Of a DNA stretch of 64,000 bases, positions 1 to 10,054 are shown piece after piece. The stretch is from Diatrype stigma (lineage: Eukaryota; Ascomycota; Sordariomycetes; Xylariales; Diatrypaceae), in NCBI GenBank assembly GCA_022225965.2, contig JAKJXP020000005.1, positions 62,001-126,000 on the forward strand, read 5' to 3'. The first letter of the stretch is position 1. Each line of letters begins with the position of its first letter. The notes beneath the pieces are model-generated. The model was not told where the DNA came from. It did no database searches and saw only the letters and a list, made by a program, of their open reading frames with translations. The position numbers and the translations under genes were made by a program.

Positions 1-2
1 TC

Positions 3-164
3 TCCGTCTACGTGGCGTCGAAGCGCCACCTGCGCACGGGCGGGCTGTACACGCGGCCCTGGAAGGTCGGCGCCGCCGAGGGCGACGGCCTGTCCTACGT
101 CGGCGGCCGCTACGACAAGTACTGGGAGAACTGGCTGTTCATGTGGGATGGGATGTGGCCGTGA
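3..164 (+). CDS. C-terminal end of an unidentified protein (gene enters from the left)
   Basis: An open frame runs from the window edge to TGA at 162-164 and encodes about 53 residues. It is GC-rich with a strong third-position G/C bias, like the confirmed exons elsewhere in the window and unlike the AT-richer DNA after it. The tail is rich in Trp, Tyr and Gly and ends YWENWLFMWDGMWP. I do not recognise the family. The start and most of the gene lie outside the window. Confidence 0.6.
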   Translation, partial: SVYVASKRHLRTGGLYTRPWKVGAAEGDGLSYVGGRYDKYWENWLFMWDGMWP

Positions 165-482
165 TGAAGACGTAAAGATTGGGGGGGGGGGGGGGGTTAG
201 CTGTCATTTTGTAACTAAGTACTCATTGTACCTTTATTCCTAAATGTAGCGTTTCTCTCTGTTATGTATTGTATGTGACTGAATATGGGGAAAAGCCACT
301 GGCTATCTATCAACTTCCACTGGATAACCATGGGGTAAACTGTACGAGTGGGTGGGTGGTGGCTTGGAAGCATAAGGGGCTGTAATCAACACACAGCTGC
401 AGGAATGTATGAAAATGCACTTCTGCCCAACGTAGCTCACAAGGATTAGTACCCGCAAGCTGAATTAAAAGAAATACATACT

Positions 483-625
483 GGTACGTACCGATGATTG
501 CTGTATATGAGTATGAGCTCATAAGTATGCCATCGATTCCCTTCAAGCGCGCCACAAGAGAGTCAAGAGACAGCTGAGTACGCTCCTTGAGACCATAGGA
601 AATAACAAGCTGGTTTGTTCTAACA
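483..625 (+). repeat. Diverged direct repeat, copy A
   Basis: The copy shares tacgtaccgatgattgctg and later blocks (gacagct, cgctc-ttgaga, and a ctg-ttgttct-like end) with 908-1025, about 425 bp downstream. Small indels separate the copies. It may be a duplicated piece of promoter. Confidence 0.6.
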
Positions 626-907
626 ACATGTTCCAAGCCAGTATCGCCATGTCACACTTCGATATGGCGGTATTCAGATATACATCAACCACAAATCGCC
701 AGTTGGGCAGCGAGGGAACGTTTCGTAGATTGCGCTACGGGTCGCGTGATTCCCGAAATGATGAGTTGCATAGGCTGCTGGCCATCACATTGCAGAGGTG
801 GCGTCGCACGACAGCGTGATTGCAATGCACAGCTGCCTAATATTTAGCCAAGAGACAAGTTGAAACGGAAGCTCTTCCAGAAGTTGGATAATGAAGACAA
901 GTATTGA

Positions 908-1025
908 TACGTACCGATGATTGCTGTATATAAATATACCGTCAAGTCCCTTCGACGGCGCCAGAAGTGACAGCTCAGTCCGCTCTTTGAGACTACAGAC
1001 ATATATGAGCTGATCTGTTCTATAA
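908..1025 (+). repeat. Diverged direct repeat, copy B, in the HET upstream region
   Basis: This is the partner of 483-625. It lies directly upstream of the HET start and contains a TATA-like tatataaatata at about 926-938. It may carry the core promoter of the HET gene, though no transcription start can be read from sequence alone. Confidence 0.55.
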
Positions 1026-1075
1026 GTTCTCAGCTTTTATTCCTTTGTCAATCTTGAAGGCAAGAGCAAGTAGCC

Positions 1076-3521
1076 ATGGGAAATCTATGGATTAATAGAG
1101 CCATAGACGCACTGGCGTACCTATTGCTTGTTGAATATAGCCACGACAACCGCTTTCGTTTTCTGAAAAGTGCATATGAGAGGTCTCTAGAAGAGATTCC
1201 AAAGCAGTACCTGCGTTCTCGGATCTTGAACTTACCTAATGACGGCAGCATTGCACGGATGATGCTGGAATCCATTGAGCATGAGAGGCGGCAAACCATC
1301 GACCCAAGTAATGAAATCAGCATTGAAATCATCTTGGTGGAATTCATTGACTCGACTATTTATGAGCTCTTGAACGTTTTTGGTTCCGATGTTATGCCTG
1401 AGAAACTACCGGCTCCTACCATACTTTCTCACGTTGAATGCATGATTGATATACACAGAAAGGTGCAAAGCCTCCAGCCCCAGCCACAACCAGCTCAAGG
1501 AGCCCGCAGCGATAACCCTGAAAACACACCGAAGAGCGTCTACCACTATCCCTCTCTTGGCCCGACGACTGAGACTAATGTCCGAATCCTCAATATTCTC
1601 AGTGACACCAAGGAGGAGAGTCCGATCCGATGCGATCTTGAAGTTTGCAGTTTGAAGGAAGAGAATGCCATCCCGGAGGCCTTGTCATACGTCTGGGGTA
1701 CCGATCTGTCAAATGACCCAATATTCGTTGGTGGCAACCCCTTTTTTATCACCAAGAATCTCCACACAATTCTCCGTGGTCTACGGCGTCGAGATGTCAA
1801 TCGACGTATCTGGGTTGATGCGATTTGCATTAATCAAGAGGATCTCGAAGAAAAGACACACCAGATCCGGCTTATGAGGGATATTTATACCAAAGCCGGC
1901 GATACCATTGTTTGGTTAAATGAGCATCAAGGACCACTCCGCGATGAGGACCAACCACTGTATGCGTCACACTCTGGCCCTCTTCGCGAGGGCTACGGGG
2001 GCTTTGAGTTTGATCAATATGACCTCGTCGCCATTCTAAACGAATGCTTGAAGTATCCCGCGGAGACACCAAAGACCGAGGAGAGCCTCATTGCTTATAC
2101 AATGCTTGATCTTTGTAAAAACAGAATCTTCTTGAACGAATGGTGGCGAAGGGTGTGGACGTTACAAGAGGCAACTCTTCCGAGAAAAGCGCCTACTATC
2201 CACTACCGAGGACATACTTTCTCGTTCGATGACCTCTTCAAGGCTTTAAGATTCTTTCGAACGGTGATACCATTCGGAGAGAGGAGTGAGGAAATATTGC
2301 GCGAAAGTCGTTCGGCTGGTAAGTACCAAATAACTCATTCCTTTACTACCCGCGTCCATTAGGTCAAGATTATAATGTATTCTCGGTAGATTAAAAGGCC
2401 TGGCTAACAGAAAGGCAGATTTAAGGACGGCTGCAGATGCTATTAAGAGAACCAAGTCGCGTGTCCTTGACCGTATCCCAATGTTACTGGAATACCGTCC
2501 TGGTCTACAGAGGCAGGAGCGCAGGTCTGAGATCAAAACCTTTACGAGTCTGCTGGGCCACACGTCACACTCAAGGGCAACTAATCCGCGAGATAAAATC
2601 TTTGCACTGGAGTCCCTCCTCCCGGAGAGGGGCCTTGGCGAGCTTATAAACGTGGACTACAGTGAAGATATTTCTGACGTATTCCGGCGCGCAACAGCTC
2701 GGTCGTTCAATTCTCCAGATTCGGGACAGCTGCACCTCATGGTGTATTTCAACTTTCTGTTTGAATCCCAATCGCGCAAGGGTGAAAATCTTTCAGGCCC
2801 GTCCTGGGTTCTGGATCTTACATACTCAGACGCTCCTTTCCGGTGCAACAAAGTGACAAACTGGAACCATCCAGATGGTGTGACATTAGACGGATACCTA
2901 TTTTCAAATAAGAGCGCGCTGAGCGAACAAAACATCACAAATATGGTCACTTTCACGACCCCGGAGTGTCTGTATTGTGCAGGGTGCGTCATAGACCAGG
3001 TATCCTGGATTGGTAATATCCGAACGCTGAAACCGGAAGATGCGTTCGAGGAGCTCCAAATGTTTGCACTCTGGGTCAATCTTGCACGACGAGCTGTACT
3101 GGGCTTGGGAGTCCCATCAGATTACTTTGACCGTCTCAAGATGCTTGACAACCCAGACAGGTTCCGGATCACTTCCTTTACGAGATTCCTAACTCTATTA
3201 GCGGACCAGGACACGCTGAATTTCATAGATTTGAATGGGTTTTCCCACCAACGGAATTCTGATCTAGCTGGAAGAACATGCTTCATTACCACAAGGGGCC
3301 ATTTCGGGATCGCCACAGCTCCTATACGACTAGATGACAAGCTTTGTTGGATAGACACTGCGCCTGTGTATCTGGTTCTCAGGAATGCAGATAATAACAA
3401 TGAAGGCACCAGCGGCATGCAACAGCACCGGATTGTTGCCCGCGCAGCGATCTCAGAGAGCCTATCGACGATGTGGCCGAAAATCTACATCTTGCCAATC
3501 CAGCGTTTCCAGATTGTCTAA
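1076..3521 (+). CDS. HET-domain protein (heterokaryon incompatibility family), 781 aa, two exons
   Basis: The HET domain (PF06985) is a fungal allorecognition and cell-death module, usually cytoplasmic. Exons are 1076-2318 and 2419-3521. The 100-nt intron has GTAAGT, a CTAAC branch site and GCAG, and the frame closes exactly. The family signature is clear: EALSYVWG at residues 201-208, then IWVDAICINQ around 245-254, then a conserved block ending in IVWLNEH. About 200 N-terminal residues precede the domain and are not recognisable as NACHT, WD or ankyrin. The long C-terminal half is the variable region typical of HET proteins. The ATG at 1076 is the first in frame and has a purine-rich context. 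No premature stop is seen, so the gene looks intact. A worn MITE copy starts 28 bp after the stop. What non-self difference it senses, if any, cannot be told. Confidence 0.88.
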
Positions 3522-3548
3522 GTCATGCTTCTTCATAAGTTTACATCT

Positions 3549-3835
3549 AGTGGATGGATTGCAGTAAATGCAACCAGCACCCTGAATTTGGTGGATTGCC
3601 GTTGTGCCACTGCAACCAAATTGCAGTGGCGTTGCATTGCTTGCAGTATCCCAGATGGGCTATCAAAGGGGCTAAAGCGAGGGTGCATATGAAGGTCGTG
3701 CGATGATCTTTTGGTGTTTATCTAGTGTGTTTATTAAATTTACCCTACGTACCCAATAGCCCGTTCAATTTATACCTAGCCATTACTTTTACTTACCCCA
3801 TTACCCGACCCATGTCCTATATCCAACCCCCCGTG
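3549..3835 (+). mobile_element. Degenerate partial copy of the hAT-type MITE
   Basis: The sequence follows the reverse complement of the intact element at 8058-8566. Shared blocks include ggtggattgccgttg, gtggatggattgcagtaa, gcgttgcatt, and later gaaggtcgt and attacc-gaccca. Both terminal repeats and the target duplication are missing or eroded, and there are many substitutions, so this is an older, end-truncated insertion. It lies directly behind the HET stop codon, probably in its 3' UTR. Confidence 0.7.
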
Positions 3836-4453
3836 TCTTCCGTCAAGGCCTAAAGGAGTGCCCGTCAAAGCTGGGCATGACATCAAGCTGAAGTGCCTCA
3901 GTTAGTTCAACCAAGGTTTATCGTGCAAACGCCAAAAGAGTCGTTATCTTGGGTGTTGTGATACAGACTGTGAGTGGTCAGGCTTCGGAAGTGGCTTAGG
4001 GAGGAGAAGATGGCTCGGATTGGGCGTCCTGGGCTTGTTCCTACAGTGCAAACGCTCTTACCAGAATACACTCCTTTGATCAAAGTACGGTACAATAATA
4101 ACCAGCATAGGGTCAATTAAGGTGTAATGATTATGTAAAGCGTATAAAATCTAAATGTTTCAAGAACTGCTTAAAACTCAAATATGGTTCCTGGCTACCT
4201 AGTTTGGGATAGGCTTTCGTCATGCTATGCTCTTTTAAGCATTTAGTTATCCTTTATATAGACTAGCCTACTAGTTAGCGTATCTCTGAGCTGCTCTGTG
4301 TCCCGGGTCCTTAGGATCCACAGCTTTTGGCGGCCTATGGAGCAATTACGGTTTATGTTGATACAACGTCTATATTCATAGATTCTCCTTTCCGTACATC
4401 CCTCCGCAACACAACCTTCCTTCGTGGTACTTGCTCTTGGGTTGTTTGCCTTC
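3836..4453. other. Intergenic, nothing recognised
   Basis: This is moderately AT-rich DNA between the MITE relic and the rhodanese fragment. A minus ORF at 3907-4116 has no family features. The last 70 bp are probably the promoter of the rhodanese fragment. Confidence 0.4.
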
Positions 4454-4727
4454 ATGAGGAGAGCTAATACTGCCACTGCTGCTCTCGCGATACTAGCACG
4501 AGGCATCACCGGAAGCAGGCCGCGCCACGTTGCCGCATTTCCCTCATTCCGATACGGCATGTCATCGCAGATGACGTCCATAGCGACGCTCGAGCGCATC
4601 GATGCAGAGCGGTTGAAAGACCTGCTCCTCGCGCAGACGCAGAACGCAGCAGCAGTAGAAGCGGAGGGCCAAGATCAGAGCCCCTCGACGAAGTCTTCCA
4701 TTGCAGTCGTTGATGTGCGGGATGATG
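4454..4727 (+). pseudogene. Truncated rhodanese/Cdc25-like (Ych1/Arr2-type) gene, first exon only
   Basis: The exon encodes a basic, Arg/Ala-rich leader starting MRRANTATAALAILARG, which resembles a mitochondrial presequence. A second possible start follows (MSSQM, ATG at 4559). The next stretch, ATLERIDAERLKDLL then IAVVDVRDD, is the start of the rhodanese fold in fungal Cdc25/Ych1-like phosphatases. A normal donor (GTGAGT at 4728) splits the next codon. In intact family members the following exon encodes a D-x-I-G-G-H-I stretch and later the active-site Cys loop. Neither is found in any frame of the next 600 bp. Instead the intron runs into a 63-nt C run ending cattccag, and then non-coding sequence. 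The gene is therefore cut off, either in the genome or by misassembly at the C run. Confidence 0.6.
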
Positions 4728-4789
4728 GTGAGTATCTGCCCTCTCCCTCCTAGGGCTTTGGACTTAGCTTTCCAGTCCACGCCACTAAC

Positions 4790-4790
<1 letters not shown>

Positions 4791-4853
<63 letters not shown>
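4791..4853. repeat. 63-nt poly-C homopolymer
   Basis: It is an uninterrupted run of 63 C inside what would be the first intron of the truncated rhodanese gene, followed by attccag. It is by far the longest homopolymer in the window. Long C runs are error-prone in assembly, so the length is uncertain and the join across it may be artificial. Confidence 0.95.
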
Positions 4854-5341
4854 ATTCCAGATGCAGGAACAGAAGTGGTAATTAATTCTCATGAGCCCCT
4901 GGCTACGAGGGGGGAAAGAAGAAGGGGTCACGCTAGCCTGGTAGGATTGATGGCTCCATTATCGCCATGAGGATAATAAAACGACCCATGGAAGGTTTTT
5001 TCGTTCATACCGCTATACACTACGCAGGGCGGAGGGGGTACCAATCATGGCATAGTCGTAACGACACTGCCGGAAAGTTGTATGCATGCAAGAGTCTTTC
5101 TCTACAAGTGGTCGATGAACTAGAGGGGGTTGGATACCTATCTCTCTTCCAAGTGGCGGTTGAATATCTATCTCTTCCAGGTAGCGAAGATTTCACTATA
5201 CGGAGTAGTCCCCCCCTTTTTTAGTCAGTCGTTTATCATTGAACTATTCAATAAAACCATTCATTCTCTCTACCAAATCTAAGTCTTGGTTGTCTCAAGT
5301 GAGCCGCAACACCGAGCAATCATCATAACACCACCACCACG
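4854..5341. other. Intergenic, upstream of the rhodopsin-like gene
   Basis: No gene is recognised; the 85-aa ORF at 4967-5224 has no features. The last 60 bp before the start codon at 5342 are C/A-rich (ccaccaccacg), a common fungal leader composition. Confidence 0.4.
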
Positions 5342-6761
5342 ATGGCGTCGATGCAAGATCTTCTCAACGGCCCTCTCCTGCCGGCACCGGAGGGCTTCAC
5401 GTCGCAGCTCGACAACCCACCGAACGACAACGGCCTCGCCCTCGCCGTGCTCATCATATGTGTCATAATTCCGACCATCTCCGTGATCATCCGAATCTCC
5501 CAGAAGATGATCGTGCCGAGGAAAATACAGATCGAAGAAGTCTTGACGATTGCATCTTATGTCAGTTTAACCCATTCAAGTGTCCCATGGCACTCGCGAG
5601 GACTAATGAATGGTCGTGATGGTATAGGGGTGCTTCGTTGGTGCGTCGTACGCGTGCTTTGCTTTGATGGATGTTCCCGGTTACTTCGTGCGCGGATATG
5701 ACACTCGCATGTCTGCCATGCCAGTGATCTCCTATGTAAGTTCTTCGTGTGATGATCTATGCATTATCCGTGGACCGGGAACTGATATGCATCTACACTA
5801 CTCCAGCGCATTCTTCTCATGGGTATCTTCTACGCCGTGGATATGCCTCTCGTGAAAACCGCCATCCTGCTCGATCTGACCCGCATGTTCGTGCCGCACG
5901 GCACGAAGACCAAGAGTCTCTTCTGGTGGGGTGCCATGGCCATCATCTTCGTCCAGATCACGGCCGGTGCCGCTTTCATCATCCTCTTGATCGTCCGCTG
6001 CACGCCGTTCGAAGCCACCTACAACAGCTTCATCGTGGGCAAGTGCTACTTCGAGCTCACTCCACTCCAGCTGGGCTCCGGTGCGATCCAGGTCATCAGC
6101 GATTGCGCCATGTTTCTTCTCCCGCAGCCTGTCATCTGGAAGCTCAAGATGACTTGGCAGAAGAGGTTGGGTGTCTCGGTGGTGTTTGGAGTTGGTCTGC
6201 TGTGAGTTGAACCCCCCTGAATACACGACGGGCCCCCTATTCCATTGGTTGGACTAACGGAGAATCCACAGCGGTTGCGTTTCGGCGGCCGTGCGATTGG
6301 CGACGACGGTGGCATACATCAACTCTACCGACCCCATCTACGACATGGCCCCTCTTGTGTTCTGGATCGCGGCCGAGCAGTCATGCGCTTTCTTCATCAT
6401 CTGCGTGCCGTGTCTGCCCAAGCTGTTCAAGGAGACGGGGTTGATGCCAATCATCAAGAAGATCTTCGCCCTACCGACGACGGGAGGCCGATCCAACTCG
6501 AATGTCGACTACTACGGCGGCAAGAGCAACGCCTCGGGCCGGGGCGCCAACGCCACCAGCAGTGCGAAAGATTACTACAAGTTGGACGAGGATGGTGTGC
6601 CGCTGCGCGACATCTCCCGGTCCTCCACCGAGCAGCTCCACAGCGCCCCCAAGCGTCCGAAGAACGGCATCACGCGCATAACCCATGTCACAATCTCGCA
6701 GGACCGTCGCAGCGATGGCGATAGCTACGACGCGGGGAAGAAGGAGGCATGGGCACGATGA
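5342..6761 (+). CDS. Fungal rhodopsin-like / SAT4-type seven-TM membrane protein, 403 aa
   Basis: Four exons (5342-5560, 5628-5735, 5807-6201, 6272-6761) join in frame with GT-AG introns of 67-71 nt. The protein starts MASMQDLLNGP and has hydrophobic helices beginning near residue 31 (LAVLIICVIIPTISVIIRI). These continue through the loop GYFVRGYDTRM and the helix-rich middle LLMGIFYAVDMPLVKTAILL. Further helices follow (IIFVQITAGAAFIILLIV, then FGVGLL-GCVSAAVRLATTV). This is the layout of the large fungal rhodopsin-like integral membrane family (PF20684), whose members are mostly uncharacterised; a few are GPCR-like effectors in plant pathogens. The last 90 residues are a polar cytoplasmic tail rich in Ser, Gly and Lys. 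No CFEM domain precedes the helices, and no retinal-binding Lys can be claimed. Substrate or ligand is unknown. Confidence 0.85.
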
Positions 6762-7519
6762 AAAGGCAATAATGGGTAGTGAGGTTTTGAAAGCACGTGA
6801 CGAAGAAAACGGACACGGCTTAAAAGGGGCAATGATCGGGAGAAGAAAAGGACCCCCAATTTTTAATATTGTTTGATAGATATTTGTATCTGTATATTAC
6901 TTCTTTCATGCCGCTTGCATTCACTACAACCGAATATCCTGTCATTATCCTACTACTTGATAATCACCAGGCTATCCCTCTGGACAATCGTGGACCTGCC
7001 GCTGTGTGGCACCGGCATATCAACTACACAACAGTCTATGCAAAGGGGTGTTCGCCTTTCAGTCTCCAGGAGGGAGGGGCAATTTATTACTTTTCTGAGC
7101 ACCACTTCGTCTATCAGCCTGCGGTGCTCTATTTGAAGCTATTCTTACTGTGTTGACACTTATCATTATCGCAATACTTGAAAATGTCCCTAAGCAGGTT
7201 CTATCAGCATCAAAGCAGGCAACGTTAGTTCAAGGCAGTCAAGTCGTTGTCAGGTCGGTTGACTTCTCACTTTTGACCCCTATTTTAACACCCTGCAAAA
7301 ACGCAACTTGATAGATCCTCCACATTAGAATAATGTCTAAGAAATTATTCGTAGCACTAACACACTGTGGCGAAGGCAAATATCGCCACGAATAGTCAGA
7401 ATGCAGCGCACCTTGATAAAAGCCATTATTATAAGCAGTCACCAATGGCTTAAGGGGTGGCTCACCCCTTGAGGCTACTGTATAAGTGGCGTACCTTGAA
7501 CGTCTGCTCGTCCTGCCCC
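6762..7519. other. Intergenic, 3' of the rhodopsin-like gene
   Basis: No supported gene. ORFs at 6869-7156 (+) and the lower part of 7239-7661 (-) have no family features. The minus strand from about 7520 upward belongs to the CorA-like relic. Confidence 0.4.
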
Positions 7520-8049
7520 GGATGATATCAGGTTTTTTCCGCTTATACGTGAGCCGGCGTATATTAACCGCCTCCAGAATAGATTGGCGAGCGACAGTCA
7601 CTTGCACCATCGTCGTACTGATCGAGATAATGAACTCGATTCCCTTGCTGTAGTCCTGCATCTCGGCGGCGACGTTTTCGTAATCTTGTAGCAGTGCGGA
7701 GCAGATTTCTGCGAGTTATAGGTCTTCTTTGCGTGGTGGGTTTGGTGACGTCGCAGCTTGTTAAGCGTCTGCCTTCCCCTCCTCGCCACCTCTGGAGATC
7801 GATTAGGTCGCCTTCGAGGGAGTTATTGTTGGTTCTACCCTTACTGAGCCCGTTGGTCGTAAACTTATAGAGCTTGTAGAAGCGGTTCATAAGTAGGACG
7901 TACGACATCCATTGAGACAAGACTATCCTAAGTGGATAGTAAATCAATGACACTAGATTTGGGCTATCCACATCAAGCCCCTGCGGACATTGCTTGTAAT
8001 ACATGAGCAGATTGTGAAGCAACGACTTTGTCGTCAGAAGGGGGCTTGT

Positions 8050-8057
8050 CGCAGATG
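8050..8057. repeat. Left 8-bp target-site duplication (cgcagatg)
   Basis: It abuts the left terminal repeat of the MITE and is identical to 8567-8574. A length of eight bp is the hallmark of hAT transposition. Confidence 0.9.
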
Positions 8058-8566
8058 CAGGGTGTCACGCAACGCAACCTGTGCAACGCGATTGCCACCA
8101 ATTGGTTGCCACCAGCCTTTGCAACCCATCCATTCGAGATTTCTCTGAATTGCGCAACTTGCAACGCAACCCACGATACCTTTCCCTGGTTACGCAACTG
8201 GTTGCACGTTGCAATGGCTGGGTATTTGTGGCTAGTATACACCGCCACACCAAGGATTATAGGGGCTAGTACGGGTCAAAGTAGAGAATGGGGGGGGGGT
8301 GGGGGGCAGGTATGGGTCGAATGGGTCGGTAATAAGGAAGGAACCTTCTATTAGGCAGGGATATAAATAATACACTTCGAATACGCCAGGTAAACGCCAA
8401 AAATCCGTCTTACGACCTTTGTATATACCTTCACTTTAATCCCATTTAGGTACTGCAACCAATGCAACGCAACGGCAATCCACCAAATCCAAGGGGCTGG
8501 TTGCAGTTACTGCAATCCATCCACCAGAGGTCCTGATTGCAATGGATTGCGTTGCGTGACACCCTG
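8058..8566. mobile_element. hAT-type MITE, 509 bp, with terminal inverted repeats
   Basis: The ends are inverted copies: cagggtgtcacgcaacgcaa at 8058 and its reverse complement ending at 8566, with few mismatches. Perfect 8-bp duplications (cgcagatg) flank it. The subterminal regions are packed with GCAAC/GTTGC words, as expected for transposase-binding repeats. The interior has a G-rich tract (8290-8308) and no transposase, so it is non-autonomous. The intact ends and target duplication suggest a fairly recent insertion. A worn relative lies at 3549-3835. Confidence 0.88.
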
Positions 8567-8574
8567 CGCAGATG
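8567..8574. repeat. Right 8-bp target-site duplication (cgcagatg)
   Basis: It directly follows the right terminal repeat and matches 8050-8057 in all eight positions. Confidence 0.9.
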
Positions 8575-8713
8575 TTGCAAACGTGGTGAACACTTCGGAC
8601 TCAGCAAAGTCCTCGAATCCACCATGAAAAGGCTTGTAGCCCCTTGTATCGAGGGGATTTCTAGTCTCGGGATGCGGCGATATGGGAAGTAATTGGTTCG
8701 AAGAACTGTCCAC

Positions 8714-10054
8714 TAGAACAAGGCCTAGGTCGTGTGTGTTAGTTAAGCTACTGCTGAAAAAGCCTACCTACTGTGCACCCGGGACCACATACATAACCAG
8801 GAAGTGTCACTAACACGCTTCAGTAGCGCTGAGCAGCAATGACAACCGGAAGCCTGACAGTGCCGGAAGGCCTCTGGCTGCCTAGCTGCTCTCTGAACAT
8901 TCCCGGTAGTCTTGTACTTATAAGCGTTTGGCTGCTGTGGGGCGGCCATACCAAGGTCGAGGATCTGCTGGTAATGAATGTGTACGACATCTCGAGAGAC
9001 GAAGGAAGACGGAGGCATCGCCAGATGTTGAAGGAGTCATAGTGAAGTTTGGTTAAGCTGAGTGAAAAGAAGCCAAGCCTAGGCCTGGTTCCTCAGCTTG
9101 TGGTGGCCACCACGGATGTATCGGCGTCCCCTGGAAGGCTGGTAGTAAAGGGGGTGGATTAAAAATAAGACAATAGGTTGCTTTATAAATCAAAACACCA
9201 CTCTGTTATATCTTCTCCTTGTATATTGGTCTAGGACTATAGCCATTCCATAGAACACCTTTTATAATAAGAGGCCTCTGAATCTCATATAAGAAGTTGG
9301 CCCCGAATCCACCACTCCACTCCCTATTGTCACCTATGAACCAGATCCGCGCCGTTCATGCTGCCTACCTTACTATTCAGATAAGCGATAGGTTCATTAC
9401 AATATCCAAGAAAAGTCCTTGTTTGCGAAGTCACTGCCACATTATGGGGGGACAGCCACGTGCTGGTGCCGGTTTTGGGGCTACTGGCCTGGCATAAAGG
9501 CTGCCATATCCGGATTCCAAAACCTCCAGTCTTACATCCTCCTAGTATCATTTGTACGCAAGCAGCTGTGTATAAAGATCGTAAGATAAGAATTGCTGTT
9601 TACCAGTGCGTATGTTTCTCAAAGCACACAAAATATCCTAGAACTCTAATTCACGGGATGTAGCACGTTACGACGATGAGTGAACGGGAAATTCCATTGA
9701 AACCACTCCGATTGCTAAAACAAATCCGTAAACTCCAGCGCTTGATATCCTTGCGTTGCAATCCAAGACAAGAAAAGCCCTCCAGATCGAACCATCACAC
9801 GATCCGGTTCCCCATGTGACGTGGGATAACTACCCACATTCTGCCCCCGAGTTCTATTTTCTCCTGGATTTCAATGAATGGGTATTGTTCCGCTTGCTTG
9901 CTTCGTCCCCCAGTTGTTTACCCAACCAACCAACACATATACAAAAAGTAAGGGGGCCTTCTAGCTGACCAACCCTCGGTTTTCTTTTAATACAGACTGA
10001 CTATGACAAAATATCGTAGTTAGAAAAGAGATAGGAAAGATGTCAATGTCAACA
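8714..10054. other. Intergenic, possible N-terminal remains of the CorA-like relic, otherwise nothing recognised
   Basis: The minus ORF 8764-9018 has moderately biased codons and may be part of the older gene upstream of the CorA-like pieces, but it has no motif. From 9050 to 10054 no gene is seen. The right end should hold the 3' UTR of the ammonium transporter. Confidence 0.35.

Larger units (their letters stand above)
165..1075. other. Intergenic stretch with a G16 run and a diverged direct repeat
   Basis: No convincing gene is present; short ORFs at 310-636 (-) and 628-819 (+) show no family features. A run of 16 G lies at 181-196, just after the stop of the partial gene. Two diverged copies of a roughly 130-bp segment (483-625 and 908-1025) fill much of the space. 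The second copy ends about 50 bp before the HET start codon, so it is probably part of the HET promoter or 5' leader. Confidence 0.6.
7520..8713 (-). pseudogene. CorA-like Mg2+ transporter domain pseudogene, broken by frameshifts and a MITE
   Basis: Read on the minus strand, the relic falls in three pieces. The first (8713-8575) contains FHGGFEDFAESEVFTTF. After the MITE comes a piece from 8049 downward with VSLIYYPLRIVLSQWMSYVL, then GDLIDLQRW. The last piece has RRGRQTLNKL and then MQDYSKGIEFIISI, VQVTVARQSILEAVNIRRLT. This order matches the region before the transmembrane helices in fungal CorA-like proteins, where R-x-S-(x)5-N-V-x-R-L-T-Y precedes the first helix. The pieces lie in all three frames, so at least two frameshifts are present. 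The helices and GMN motif are absent: after RRLTY the frame turns into charged, repetitive sequence. The hAT-type MITE sits inside. Assignment rests on motif recall, without alignment. Confidence 0.5.

Noticed and set aside
2363..2418. HET gene broken by the stop at 2360-2362
   Set aside because: The stop lies inside a well-formed intron (GTAAGT at 2319, branch CTAAC, acceptor at 2418). Joining 2318 to 2419 keeps the frame, so the gene is intact.
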